Assembly (NCBI GenBank): GCA_946480575.1
Contig: CAMLKF010000046.1
Coordinates: 1 to 13,875, forward strand
Origin: an uncultured Nitrososphaera sp.
Lineage (GTDB): Archaea; Thermoproteota; Nitrososphaeria; Nitrososphaerales; Nitrososphaeraceae
DNA: 13,875 bases
Direction of reading: 5' to 3'
Each line of letters begins with the position of its first letter. Within the stretch, counting starts at the first letter, position 1. The position numbers were made by a program, and so were the translations under genes. Shown here one piece after another: positions 6,255 to 12,020 of this stretch. The notes below the pieces were generated by a model. It did not search any database and was not told where the DNA came from. It saw nothing but the letters and a program-made list of their open reading frames with translations.

Positions 6255-6603
6255 TGTTTGCCTAGCAAATTCAAAGTCGGACATTCGAGGCATAAGCACA
6301 TCTAAGAGAGTATTATGCTGTAGCTCGAGGTCTTTTACTAAGGTGCCTGATAGCATCGTATGAATCGGTAAAGGCGTAAGCGTCAATCCTATGGTCTTCT
6401 AGACCTTTCATTTTATTTTTCAGCAAGGCTTCATCCAATATGAGAACCCTTACAACAGGCTTTGCCTTAACTGTCGGCCGTCCAACGAATATGACAGGCA
6501 CAGATGTTACGCAACACATGGGAATATTAGGTCCGTTACTGCGATTGCCATAAGAAGAGCGGCCGTGCTGCAGCGTCGTCATCAGAGCGATCGGTTTTGT
6601 CAT
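6255..6603 (-). pseudogene. Frameshifted response-regulator receiver domain
   Basis: One frame (from ATG 6603, stop 6313) encodes the first half of a receiver domain at 6334-6462: VVRVLILDEALLKNKMKG, then DAYAFTDSYDAIRHL. That fits strand 1, helix 1, strand 2 and helix 2, although the usual Asp-Asp pair is reduced to Asp-Glu. The second half is in a different minus-strand frame at 6255-6308: LLDVLMPRMSDFEFARQT, matching the phospho-acceptor segment (LLDxxMPxMxGxELxRxI) of receivers, and is then closed by TAA TAA. A frame change between about 6309 and 6334 therefore separates the two parts. The 46 residues before the first half are not recognisable. The rest of the domain after ARQT is missing. 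It lies just upstream of the MEDS gene on the same strand. Confidence 0.6.
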
Positions 6604-6657
6604 TAATTTTTCTTACACGGAAGAAGCTATAGCTTAGTGCTGCCAGATTATATACCT

Positions 6658-6927
6658 ATGACTGCTACTACCGCTGCACCAAAAGTTATCGAAGTCAATA
6701 GCGAAGAATGGCTATCGCAATTGCTACTTGCGATGTAGAGACAGATGAGAATAGAAGATATTGAGATGGACGATGGCAATCCATAAAAGCTCGCACGCTT
6801 GTGTATGAGAGCAGCATTTGCCGGAGCAGGCCCAAGATCGCGGCTCAGACTCGCTGTACGCCAGCTAAAGGAAGGGCTGATTCCGGATCAAGGCAGTCAG
6901 AATTATCAACTCATTAACACTGCTTAA
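6658..6927 (+). pseudogene. 90-codon frame interrupted by two stops
   Basis: Starting at ATG 6658, one frame runs to TAA 6925-6927 but contains TAG at 6736-6738 and TAA at 6784-6786. The pieces are protein-like: MTATTAAPKVIEVNSEEWL at the start, RQMRIEDIEMDDGNP in the middle, and a basic helical end (LARLCMRAAF, RSRLRLAVRQLKEGLIPD, NYQLINTA). The end resembles the second half of a small winged-helix domain, but only loosely. All pieces share one frame, so nonsense mutations rather than frameshifts explain the break. If not a pseudogene, only the first 26 codons would be translated. The original function is unknown. Confidence 0.5.
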
Positions 6928-6958
6928 AAGCAATAGACGCGGTAGCGCTTGCAGAGAA

Positions 6959-7075
6959 TTGGTCAGGGCGAAAAGATCCAAGTCATTGAGGGGAAGGAGG
7001 AAACTGGCAAAGGCCGCCAGGAAGAGAAGCGGCAAGTACAGGGAAAAGAAGCGCGATACCGTCAAGGCTGCGTGA
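6959..7075 (+). CDS. Possible very basic microprotein, 38 aa
   Basis: Frame from TTG 6959 to TGA 7073-7075. About half of the residues are Lys or Arg, with an Ala/Gly background (SLRGRRKLAKAARKRSGKY, then REKKRDTVKAA). This looks like a nucleic-acid-binding tail, as in small chromatin or ribosome-associated proteins. There is no ATG in the frame, which is open upstream to about 6880, and no clear ribosome site or TATA box, so the start is uncertain. It could be the surviving 3' end of a longer decayed gene. Confidence 0.35.
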   Translation: MVRAKRSKSLRGRRKLAKAARKRSGKYREKKRDTVKAA

Positions 7076-7109
7076 AACAGTTATCACCCATTTTGTGCAG
7101 GCGTACCTC

Positions 7110-7229
7110 ATGGCCGAATCGTCATCACCCGACACGTACAACTATACCTGTGACGAGTGCGGGGCCTCGTTCATGGCGATGGAAGACCTTACAAAGCACT
7201 ACAGGCAGGACCACCCCGAGTCGCTGTAA
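7110..7229 (+). CDS. Single C2H2 zinc-finger microprotein, 39 aa
   Basis: One finger with C14-x2-C17, F21, and H30-x4-H35. It is preceded by a short Ser/Thr/Tyr-rich lead and followed by only four residues (PESL). The spacing equals that of the other C2H2 microproteins in the window, and the helix (MEDLTKHYRQDH) is closest to the finger at 4523. The ATG at 7110 has an A/T-rich GTTATCAC about 24-31 nt upstream and no Shine-Dalgarno. The gene at 7268 follows 38 nt later and may be co-transcribed. A longer frame overlaps it in another phase but has no independent support here. Confidence 0.7.
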   Translation: MAESSSPDTYNYTCDECGASFMAMEDLTKHYRQDHPESL

Positions 7230-7267
7230 AAACGTTCTTAACAGCTCACCACTCAGCAGGAAGCGTT

Positions 7268-7501
7268 GTGAGAGACCCAGCAAAGGTAAAGAATGAGCTG
7301 CTCGGTAGGCTGCTGGCAGCGAGCTTACGCCAGCTCCAAGAATCCGAAGAATTCATCGACGAGATAAAATCCATCGTGCACTGGGCAAAAACCCCGCGCG
7401 AGAGGACCGCCATGAACATAATACTGGACGACCAGAAGAAAGCCTCCAAGGCATTGGTGAGACTGGCCGATGACCTTACGGAAATGATAGAAAAAGGCTA
7501 G
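7268..7501 (+). CDS. Small helical hypothetical protein, 77 aa
   Basis: GTG start at 7268 preceded by AGGA (7258-7261). The frame is open back to 7157, but that longer form would cover the zinc-finger gene at 7110 and has an unlikely N-terminus, so the GTG is preferred. The protein is all-helical and soluble: residues 5-22 (AKVKNELLGRLLAASLRQ), then EEFIDEIKSIVHW, PRERTAMNIILDDQKKASK and LVRLADDLTEMIEKG. This suggests a two- or three-helix bundle. No cysteine motif or membrane segment is visible. Family not recognised. It may form an operon with the finger gene 38 nt upstream. Confidence 0.6.
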   Translation: MRDPAKVKNELLGRLLAASLRQLQESEEFIDEIKSIVHWAKTPRERTAMNIILDDQKKASKALVRLADDLTEMIEKG

Positions 7502-7556
7502 CAGAATTTTATAACATGTCTGTATAACGTTTAACTTGCTTTTTGCGCGTTACACC

Positions 7557-7856
7557 ATGAGAAACATGCTAGGAGGAATTGCGCTAGCTCTACTGTCAGG
7601 CGCCAGAAACAAAAAGATCATGGTAATAGCTGGCGCCGTGCTGATCGCGATAGGCATAGGAGGCATGATAACCGTCGGCTCTCGGCTGGTAAACACCGTC
7701 ACACAGGGTGGGTTTGCAAACACGGAGATGGAAAGATCGCTCTTTTACGGCGAGTATGCGTTCCTGTTTACTCTGGTCGCTGGGCTCGGTCTCGTGATCT
7801 ACGGTCTTGTTAGCATCCAGAAGGAGAGGGGCAAGGAGCGCTCTGTGAATCGTTAA
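7557..7856 (+). CDS. Small two-helix membrane protein, 99 aa
   Basis: Two transmembrane segments: a Gly/Ile-rich helix around residues 20-43 (IMVIAGAVLIAIGIGGMI) and another at about 64-87 (YAFLFTLVAGLGLVIYGLV). They are joined by a polar loop (NTVTQGGFANTEMERS), and the protein ends in a charged cytosolic tail (QKERGKERSVNR). The GxxxG-like patterns favour helix packing or oligomers. The frame extends seven codons to TTG 7536, but ATG 7557 is chosen because TATAACG (7522-7528) lies about 30 nt before it. A T-run (7861-7866) directly after the stop may terminate it. No known family recognised. Confidence 0.65.
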   Translation: MRNMLGGIALALLSGARNKKIMVIAGAVLIAIGIGGMITVGSRLVNTVTQGGFANTEMERSLFYGEYAFLFTLVAGLGLVIYGLVSIQKERGKERSVNR

Positions 7857-7922
7857 AATCTTTTTTCACCACAGCTCCAACACCCTTGTTGTTATCGTTG
7901 CTGCTTCTTTTTTGGTTGTCAA

Positions 7923-8138
7923 ATGTGGAGCCGGTTATCTGCGATAAGGTGCATGAGCCTGTGCATGGACAAGATGGTGCGTTACGAAAGAAAGGTGCAC
8001 AGCTGCGTTAGATGCGGCAACATCTACACTTGCATAAGCCCGGCTGTGTGTACATTTGCGCGCGAGACCCCGGACTGCCCAAAATGCTATCAGGGTCCTC
8101 CTTACAAGCAGCAAGAAGGAAAAGAGCGCGCCGTATGA
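7923..8138 (+). CDS. Cys-rich zinc-ribbon-like small protein, 71 aa
   Basis: Contains C28-x2-C31, C37, C43 and C52-x2-C55 with a histidine at 26. Two CxxC knuckles about 20 residues apart are typical of a zinc ribbon. The N-terminus is uncertain: ATG 7923 is the first, but Met11, Met15 and Met18 (ATG 7974) are possible, and the region before Met18 looks less natural. The tail is polar (QQEGKERAV). The stop overlaps an ATG at 8135 (ATGA) that is in frame with the finger gene downstream, but a better start for that gene lies at 8195. Role unknown; metal binding is inferred from the cysteines only. Confidence 0.55.
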   Translation: MWSRLSAIRCMSLCMDKMVRYERKVHSCVRCGNIYTCISPAVCTFARETPDCPKCYQGPPYKQQEGKERAV

Positions 8139-8164
8139 CGCAATTGCGGCCTGAATGCGCTCGA

Positions 8165-8171
8165 GTTATAT
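8165..8171 (+). promoter_or_regulatory. TATA box of the C2H2 gene at 8195
   Basis: TTATATC lies 24-30 nt before ATG 8195, in the place expected for a leaderless mRNA. This favours the 42-aa product over a longer form from the ATG at 8135 that overlaps the preceding stop. Confidence 0.5.
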
Positions 8172-8194
8172 CCAATGCTGTACAATCAGGCTTG

Positions 8195-8323
8195 ATGCCG
8201 GACACAGGGTTTGCATGCCCAAAGTGCGATTATGTTTTTCCCTCTGCTGAGCAGGTTGCAAAGCATCTGAGAAACGAGCACACTGACGGGGCGCAGACTG
8301 AGACATCGAAGCAGACTGTTTGA
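8195..8323 (+). CDS. Single C2H2 zinc-finger microprotein, 42 aa
   Basis: One finger with C8-x2-C11, F15, and H24-x4-H29, again with 12 residues between second Cys and first His. The finger is nearly at the N-terminus and is followed by a 13-residue Thr/Gln/Ser-rich tail. A TATA box at 8165-8171 supports the start at 8195. An alternative start at 8135 (overlapping the stop of the Cys-rich gene) would add 20 residues with one extra cysteine. The sequence belongs to the same template as the fingers at 3336, 4523 and 7110. Target unknown. Confidence 0.72.
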   Translation: MPDTGFACPKCDYVFPSAEQVAKHLRNEHTDGAQTETSKQTV

Positions 8324-8354
8324 ATCAAATAGTGCCCGACAGGTGCACACAAAT

Positions 8355-8372
8355 ATTATTATTATTATTATT
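8355..8372. repeat. ATT trinucleotide tract, six copies
   Basis: Six perfect ATT units directly after the C2H2 gene. On the minus strand the tract begins with repeated TAA stops closing the interrupted frame at 8493. Confidence 0.8.
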
Positions 8373-8493
8373 TTAGAGGGTCACGCTGCTTCGTGCGGCG
8401 ATTCTTGTGTCTGCCCGTTTTTCCTTAACGATAGCCGTTGTGAGCAATGTTGTATTTGGAGCTAGGACTGTTTTTTCCGTCCGCAGTAGTCAT
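8368..8493 (-). pseudogene. Short frame with one internal stop
   Basis: From ATG 8491-8493, 22 codons (MTTADGKNSPSSKYNIAHNG, YR) lead to TAA 8425-8427. The same frame then continues for 18 basic codons (GKTGRHKNRRTKQRDPLK) to TAA. The composition is polar and disordered on both sides of the stop. It could be a nonsense-broken microprotein or chance. No family is recognised. Confidence 0.25.
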
Positions 8494-8512
8494 AGTAGTG
8501 TAAAGTAAAATC

Positions 8513-8701
8513 CTATATTGTAAACCTGGCCCCTATTCCCAAATACGGTGATGATGTTGCCAATCCGAAACGGTCTTGTGTTGTGGCAGCAAATACCATG
8601 CCAGCGATTGCACTACCAATGAGGCTTTGTATCGATATGCCAAGAATAATGCGTGTTACAGTGCCAATGACTACTATGGTTACCGTCGGGTTTTGTGCCA
8701 T
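8513..8701 (-). CDS. Possible small hydrophobic protein, 62 aa
   Basis: From ATG 8699-8701 the frame encodes a long Thr/Ile/Val/Ala-rich segment (residues 5-40, including TVTIVVIGTVTRIILGISI and SLIGSAIAGMVFAA). One or two membrane passes would fit. A polar C-terminus follows (QDRFGLATSSPYLGIG). A TAATAAC box lies about 20-27 nt upstream. The frame extends beyond 8701 to 8836 but that part looks random. The surrounding DNA is gene-poor with interrupted frames, and the opposite strand is also open here, so a chance frame is possible. Confidence 0.35.
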   Translation of the reverse strand: MAQNPTVTIVVIGTVTRIILGISIQSLIGSAIAGMVFAATTQDRFGLATSSPYLGIGARFTI

Positions 8702-8899
8702 TACAGATATATCTTTACGGTTATTACCAAAAGGTGCCCTGAAATCACAATCACGCTCCGGATAGATTGAGCCTGCGACCTTGAAGTGTCTGCAATCAGC
8801 CTGTAAACAAGATGGTGTCATGTCCTGCAAGCGCAACGATCATTATTAAAATTAAACAGTTGTAGGATTGATCTGCATTTATCATATTAGGAGCAGGGA

Positions 8900-8920
8900 C
8901 AAGCATGTCCCACATGCTTG
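8900..8920 (+). promoter_or_regulatory. Perfect 9-bp hairpin covering a start codon
   Basis: CAAGCATGT-CCC-ACATGCTTG is a perfect inverted repeat with a three-base loop, and the ATG at 8905-8907 lies in its left arm. In RNA this would hide the start codon; as DNA it could be a protein-binding site. Confidence 0.45.
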
Positions 8921-9153
8921 AGAAAAACGCACATACTAAATACCATCACTAGACAGAACCTAAGACATCTACCCATCGCTCAACCACAGACTACAAGAAT
9001 GATGAGGAACATCAGGCATCTTCCGGAGACATTGAATATCAGGACGCACAGTCGGTATCGAAGATGTCAAAGGACAGTGCCAAGAGCAATGGAGGGTCTT
9101 TTGCAGACGAGCAAAGAAGCGTAGAGAACATAGTCAAAGAGAACAAACAGTAA
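8905..9153 (+). pseudogene. Small hydrophilic protein gene with an in-frame TAG
   Basis: ATG 8905 opens 15 codons (MSHMLEKNAHTKYHH), then TAG 8950-8952. The same frame continues for 66 codons to TAA 9151-9153, followed by a second TAA. The second part is rich in Glu, Lys, Ser, Asp and Gln (TEPKTSTHRSTTDYKNDEEH, DIEYQDAQSVSKMSKDSAKS, ENIVKENKQ), which looks like a genuine disordered, stress-type hydrophilic protein rather than chance. Promoter-like signals remain: an A/T-rich TTTATCATATTA about 16-28 nt upstream and AGGAG at 8889-8893. One nonsense change of a CAG or AAG codon would explain it. Restart at the internal ATG near 9064 could give a 29-aa product. Confidence 0.5.
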
Positions 9154-9306
9154 TAATAGCAGCATTAATGGCCTGCTTGCTTCTTTATGCTCAGCTTATG
9201 CAGGCTCTCCAAAAGGGGTCTCTGCTTTTACTTCGCTTTTAACTGATGCCACGGCATATGACGCTCTTGCTCGAGCCTCCTTCTCACCTCGCCGTACGTT
9301 TGGATC

Positions 9307-9321
9307 GATTGATTGATTGAT
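9307..9321. repeat. GATT tetranucleotide tract
   Basis: Three perfect GATT units plus a partial fourth (GAT), preceded by a related GATC. Confidence 0.8.
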
Positions 9322-9590
9322 AACTCGTCTTCTTGGCTGTCTGAGTAAATATGGAACTGAGATGCGGGCGCCCTTTGCCTTCTAGTCAATTTCAACTGAA
9401 TGCGAGAACTGCGGTGGAAACCTTATTTGGACTTCGCCGCTCATTGTCCTAACATCACGTTACGCATCTTTGCTATTAAACCGCTCATAGATTGGCCTAG
9501 GCTGCCACGCTTCTTCTCTGATGCTGCCTGCCCGAGTGGATCTTAAGCCTCTCTCCCCCCTTGTCTAGAAGACTGGCGTTACATATCGTG

Positions 9591-9608
9591 CAGACAGACA
9601 GACAGACA
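9591..9608. repeat. CAGA tetranucleotide tract
   Basis: Four and a half perfect CAGA units in non-coding DNA. Confidence 0.85.
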
Positions 9609-9813
9609 AACCGCTTGCTTTCCGCTTCGTTCTTTTTTTACAGAGGTTCGTTGTGAATCCAAACATATGCATATTATTGCACCTGTCCACCACGTCTTTT
9701 AGCAATGCGATAGTTAGTTTTTTCTAAGACCAAAGCAGCAAGGCCTCATTCAAGTTGCTGTGAATGACATTATTCATGATGTAATGGGGTGGTGGCGGTA
9801 ATTTTGTTGCAAG

Positions 9814-9822
9814 TATTAAAAG
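9814..9822 (+). promoter_or_regulatory. TATA-like box of the PAC2 gene
   Basis: TATTAAAAG lies 25-33 nt before ATG 9847, with no Shine-Dalgarno between them, fitting a leaderless or nearly leaderless transcript. Confidence 0.5.
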
Positions 9823-9846
9823 CATTATCAGCCGTACAGATATACA

Positions 9847-10671
9847 ATGGCCAGCGCAGTTAAGCCTGAATCCAGAAGGATTGAAGAATTTGCCGACAAA
9901 ACAACAACCATCAGGCCAGTAGCAAGGAACCAGGGAATAAATTTGAACGACGCAGTCCTCATAGCAGGTTTTCCAGGCCCGGGCCTTGTCGGCTCGATGA
10001 GCGCCAACTATATCATAGAACAGCAGAAGATGCACCAGATAGCGTATATTGATTCTGATTTCATAACGCCGGGTGTGATATTTATAGGCGGAAGGCTCAG
10101 GCACCCGTTTCGCATTTATGCCAACGAGGAGGGGACTGCGTGCGTGCTCGTTTGCGACTCGCCATTAGTACTTGCAGGGATTCGCTCTCTGCTAAACTCA
10201 GTGGTCAGGTGGGCTCAGAGCAACGGCATCAGAGAGGTCATAGTTCTGGAAGGTATCGCCATATCTGAGATGCCAGAACAGGAAAGAAAGCCGATGGTAC
10301 TGTCAAGCGACGGCAGATCAGATGACCATGGTTATCTGAGCCGCATGAAAAGCGGCAAGACAAACGCTCCAGCCCTTCCTCCTGCATTCATTGCTGGCGT
10401 ATCTGGCGGACTTTTGGCGTCCTGCCTGTCAAATGGCATCCCCTGCACCGGCCTTTTGATAACGGCGCCAGCCAGAATCCCTGACCCCGAGGGCGCTGCC
10501 ATCCTAATTGAGACGGCAAACAGGCTCGCCAACAACCCGTTTAAGATCGATGTCCACAAGCTGAGGAATGAAGCAGCAGAGCTAAAACGCCAGATGCAGG
10601 AGCTAATCAACTCTGTTCGGAGGCAGCAGGACCAGACGCGTCCTGATGGAAGCTTGGGAATATACACGTAA
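9847..10671 (+). CDS. PAC2-family proteasome assembly chaperone-like protein with HbYX tail, 274 aa
   Basis: Archaeal PAC2 protein, the family of the proteasome assembly chaperones PbaA/PbaB. Residues 36-50 hold the hallmark AVLIAGFPGPGLVGS, followed by SANYIIEQ, YIDSDFITPGVIF and PFRIYA. The centre has VLVCDSPL and EVIVLEGIAIS, and the later core has AFIAGVSGGLLASCL and CTGLLITAPARIPDPEGAA (200-218). Residues 237-262 are a charged coiled coil (ELKRQMQELINSVRRQQ). The last three residues are Ile-Tyr-Thr, a hydrophobic-Tyr-X (HbYX) motif that lets chaperones and proteasomal ATPases dock on the 20S alpha ring. That strongly suggests contact with the 20S proteasome. The gene stands alone with its own TATA-like box; the KGG stress protein follows 163 nt later. 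Confidence 0.9.
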   Translation: MASAVKPESRRIEEFADKTTTIRPVARNQGINLNDAVLIAGFPGPGLVGSMSANYIIEQQKMHQIAYIDSDFITPGVIFIGGRLRHPFRIYANEEGTACVLVCDSPLVLAGIRSLLNSVVRWAQSNGIREVIVLEGIAISEMPEQERKPMVLSSDGRSDDHGYLSRMKSGKTNAPALPPAFIAGVSGGLLASCLSNGIPCTGLLITAPARIPDPEGAAILIETANRLANNPFKIDVHKLRNEAAELKRQMQELINSVRRQQDQTRPDGSLGIYT

Positions 10672-10834
10672 GCAACAACAAGACGATAATTTGCATCGGT
10701 CAAGCACTAGTCGACTACGATAGAATAACATTCTGATCTGCTAGCTGGAATTTCAAGTACGCAAATCCTTTACGAAATCGCGCTCCGTACTCATTACCCA
10801 AACTACGTTAATAGCTTGCAGGGCTACTGTCGAC

Positions 10835-11083
10835 ATGTCTAGCGACAATAGAGGTTTGGCCTCAGCAGACAATGAAACAAAACAACGGGTAGCAAAGGCA
10901 GGCGGCGAGGCTCGCGCCCAGAACCCGGAAAGTCTGGCAGAAGCAGGACGCAAAGGCGGAGAAGCAGTGGTTGAAAAGTATGGGCATGAGCACATGGCTG
11001 AAATTGGCAGAAAAGGCGGCGAGGCAAGGGCTCAGGACAAAGAGTCACTGAGAGAAGCTGGCAGGAAGGGCGGTCAATCCTGA
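10835..11083 (+). CDS. KGG-repeat stress-induced hydrophilic protein, 82 aa
   Basis: Small, glycine-rich, highly hydrophilic protein with four copies of the KGG unit. These are AKAGGEARA (20-28), AGRKGGEA (37-44), IGRKGGEARA (57-66) and AGRKGGQS (75-82), spaced 18-20 residues apart with Glu/Ala-rich linkers. Such proteins (GsiB / con-10-like, LEA-like) accumulate under desiccation, salt or heat stress and are thought to protect other macromolecules while remaining unfolded. No cysteine or membrane segment is present. GTTAATAG (10806-10813) lies 22-29 nt before the ATG. A clear hairpin follows the stop, so it is probably a single-gene unit. Confidence 0.9.
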   Translation: MSSDNRGLASADNETKQRVAKAGGEARAQNPESLAEAGRKGGEAVVEKYGHEHMAEIGRKGGEARAQDKESLREAGRKGGQS

Positions 11084-11086
11084 CAG

Positions 11087-11129
11087 CAAGGTGGCTTCAA
11101 CCAAGCCTACCTTGCACACCTTAATTTTT
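11087..11129 (+). terminator. Hairpin terminator after the KGG gene
   Basis: CAAGGTGGCTT (11087-11097) pairs with AAGCCTACCTTG (11103-11114), giving an 11-bp stem with one bulged T and a five-base loop. The A/T-rich TTAATTTTTA follows at 11121-11130. It begins four bases after the KGG stop. Confidence 0.6.
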
Positions 11130-11192
11130 AGCTAACCCCCTCCCCTCTTCGTGCTCCAGCCGTTATTAGCGAATCTTGTATCTTATCATACA

Positions 11193-11540
11193 ATGTCAAC
11201 AACATCAATTCAAGCGGAAGCATCCAAACCGCAAAGAAAGATGCAGGAATGTAATCGTTGCAAGGCCGCTGGTTTCCCGAACCAGCCAATAGCCTTTGAA
11301 AAGATAGGCGAAGACCCGGTCACCGGCAAGATAAAGTGGAAGCTTGTGAATGAAAACGGCGCAGAGCACATGCACAAGGGCACTATAGATACTGCCCGGC
11401 GCAAGCGCATTGTGGACATCGCCGCGGTGTCAGACGCGTCTGAAGCAAGGAAGTTGCTTGCCCTCGGGTGGGAATATAAGACCTCGTATCCTGCGACGCC
11501 AGCCAGCGTGCCGCACTTTGTGCTGGTCAAGCGCGAATAG
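11193..11540 (+). CDS. Zinc-binding two-part small protein, 115 aa
   Basis: The N-terminal part (residues 18-62) has C20-x2-C23 and, after a strand-rich stretch (IAFEKIGEDPVTGKIKWKLV), H59-x-H61. This is a plausible CxxC...HxH zinc site framing a small beta module. The C-terminal part (82-115, SEARKLLALGWEYKTSYPAT then PHFVLVKRE) has the 'LLxxGWE...vLvkR' look of a short alpha/beta module seen in small proteins of this lineage. The start is ATG 11193; the frame reaches ATG 11151, but the extra 14 residues look like untranslated leader and GTTATTAG (11162-11169) sits 24-31 nt before 11193. Function unknown. Confidence 0.75.
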   Translation: MSTTSIQAEASKPQRKMQECNRCKAAGFPNQPIAFEKIGEDPVTGKIKWKLVNENGAEHMHKGTIDTARRKRIVDIAAVSDASEARKLLALGWEYKTSYPATPASVPHFVLVKRE

Positions 11541-11575
11541 GCAAAAGTAGCTCTCTTTCTTTGCAGCCATAAATA

Positions 11576-11614
11576 GGTAGTAAAACCCTGCGTTACTACT
11601 ACCTCCACAATTTT
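11576..11614 (+). terminator. Possible terminator after the zinc protein
   Basis: GGTAGTAA (11576-11583) can pair with TTACTACTACC (11593-11603) with a three-base bulge, and a T-run (11611-11615) follows. It lies between the stop at 11540 and the promoter of the next gene. Confidence 0.3.
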
Positions 11615-11639
11615 TCCTGTAGCAGCTATCATCAACTGA

Positions 11640-11650
11640 TAAATAAAATA
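11640..11650 (+). promoter_or_regulatory. TATA box of the degenerate C2H2 gene
   Basis: TAAATAAAATA lies 20-30 nt before GTG 11670. It supports that GTG as a leaderless start despite the absence of an ATG. Confidence 0.5.
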
Positions 11651-11669
11651 GCTAGCAGGTTTTTTCATA

Positions 11670-11789
11670 GTGACTCAGGGGAGTCTTGTCAGATGCGTGG
11701 CACGTGACACAGATTTTGCTTCGCTTGAAGATTTTGAACGCCGTCTAAGGGATCATCATCCAGACATACCAGCAAAAGCAAACGACTAG
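11670..11789 (+). CDS. Degenerate single-finger C2H2 microprotein, 39 aa
   Basis: GTG start with a TATA-like box 20-30 nt upstream. Aligned with the four intact fingers of this window it keeps C9, F16 and the final H30, plus the helix pattern (SLEDFERRLRDHHPD). The second cysteine is Arg12 and the first histidine is Arg25. Each change is one transition away from the expected codon (TGT to CGT, CAT to CGT). With only two of four ligands it should not fold around zinc in the usual way, unless C9, D13, H29 and H30 make another site. It may be a decaying copy, or a ligand-free variant kept for another role. The convergent zinc-ribbon gene ends six bases away. Confidence 0.5.
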   Translation: MTQGSLVRCVARDTDFASLEDFERRLRDHHPDIPAKAND

Positions 11790-11795
11790 ACTAGG

Positions 11796-11957
11796 CTAAT
11801 TTACAAACAATGGGCTTGAATTTCTCTTTTCTTCTGAAGCTGTCCAGTCAATGCAGCTCGGGCAGACGTAGACTATGAGGTTGTCTGCCATGTAGTAGGT
11901 CAGCATAGGCGTACGGCATGATTCGCACTTGACTACGTCAAAAGTGATATCTGACAT
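11796..11957 (-). CDS. Small zinc-ribbon protein, 53 aa
   Basis: ATG 11955-11957 to TAG 11796-11798. Two knuckles, C11-x2-C14 and C32-x2-C35, are separated by a strand-rich stretch (PMLTYYMADNLIVYV), the standard layout of a rubredoxin-like or zinc-ribbon fold. The tail is polar (DWTASEEKRNSSPLFVN). An A/T-rich TTAAGCATAAA lies about 18-28 nt before the start. Such one-ribbon proteins occur widely in archaea, often as uncharacterised partners of transcription or redox proteins; nothing here specifies the role. It is convergent with the degenerate finger gene. Confidence 0.7.
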   Translation of the reverse strand: MSDITFDVVKCESCRTPMLTYYMADNLIVYVCPSCIDWTASEEKRNSSPLFVN

Positions 11958-12020
11958 CTATATTATTACTGTGTGCTTTATGCTTAATTACCCTCTCGTG
12001 CCACCAGCAAAATAAAAAAT

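Larger units (their letters stand above)
9154..9846. other. Gene-poor region with simple repeats
   Basis: I find no gene I can support in these 693 bases. It holds a GATT tract (9307-9321) and a CAGA tract (9591-9608). It also has a short frame from ATG 9362 that is stopped by TAG at 9383 and then continues with a knuckle-like CENCGGNLIW (9401-9430), possibly a zinc-ribbon remnant. The last 60 bases contain the promoter of the PAC2 gene. Confidence 0.6.

Noticed and set aside
8012..8323. 103-aa reading of the C2H2 gene from an early ATG
   Set aside because: It would overlap the Cys-rich gene at 7923 for most of its length in another frame, and the TATA box at 8165 points to the start at 8195.
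9525..9660. TGCCCGAGTGG followed later by GAGGTTCG, reminiscent of tRNA D- and T-arms
   Set aside because: No acceptor stem, anticodon arm or correct spacing can be built, so this is not a tRNA gene.
9724..10104. 126-codon minus-strand frame opposite the PAC2 gene
   Set aside because: Most of it is the antisense of a confidently identified PAC2 domain; its own composition is cysteine/histidine-rich without a pattern.
10753..10794. 13-codon minus-strand frame (MSTERDFVKDLRT) divergent from the KGG gene
   Set aside because: It is too short to separate from chance, although an A/T-rich box lies about 12-20 nt upstream.
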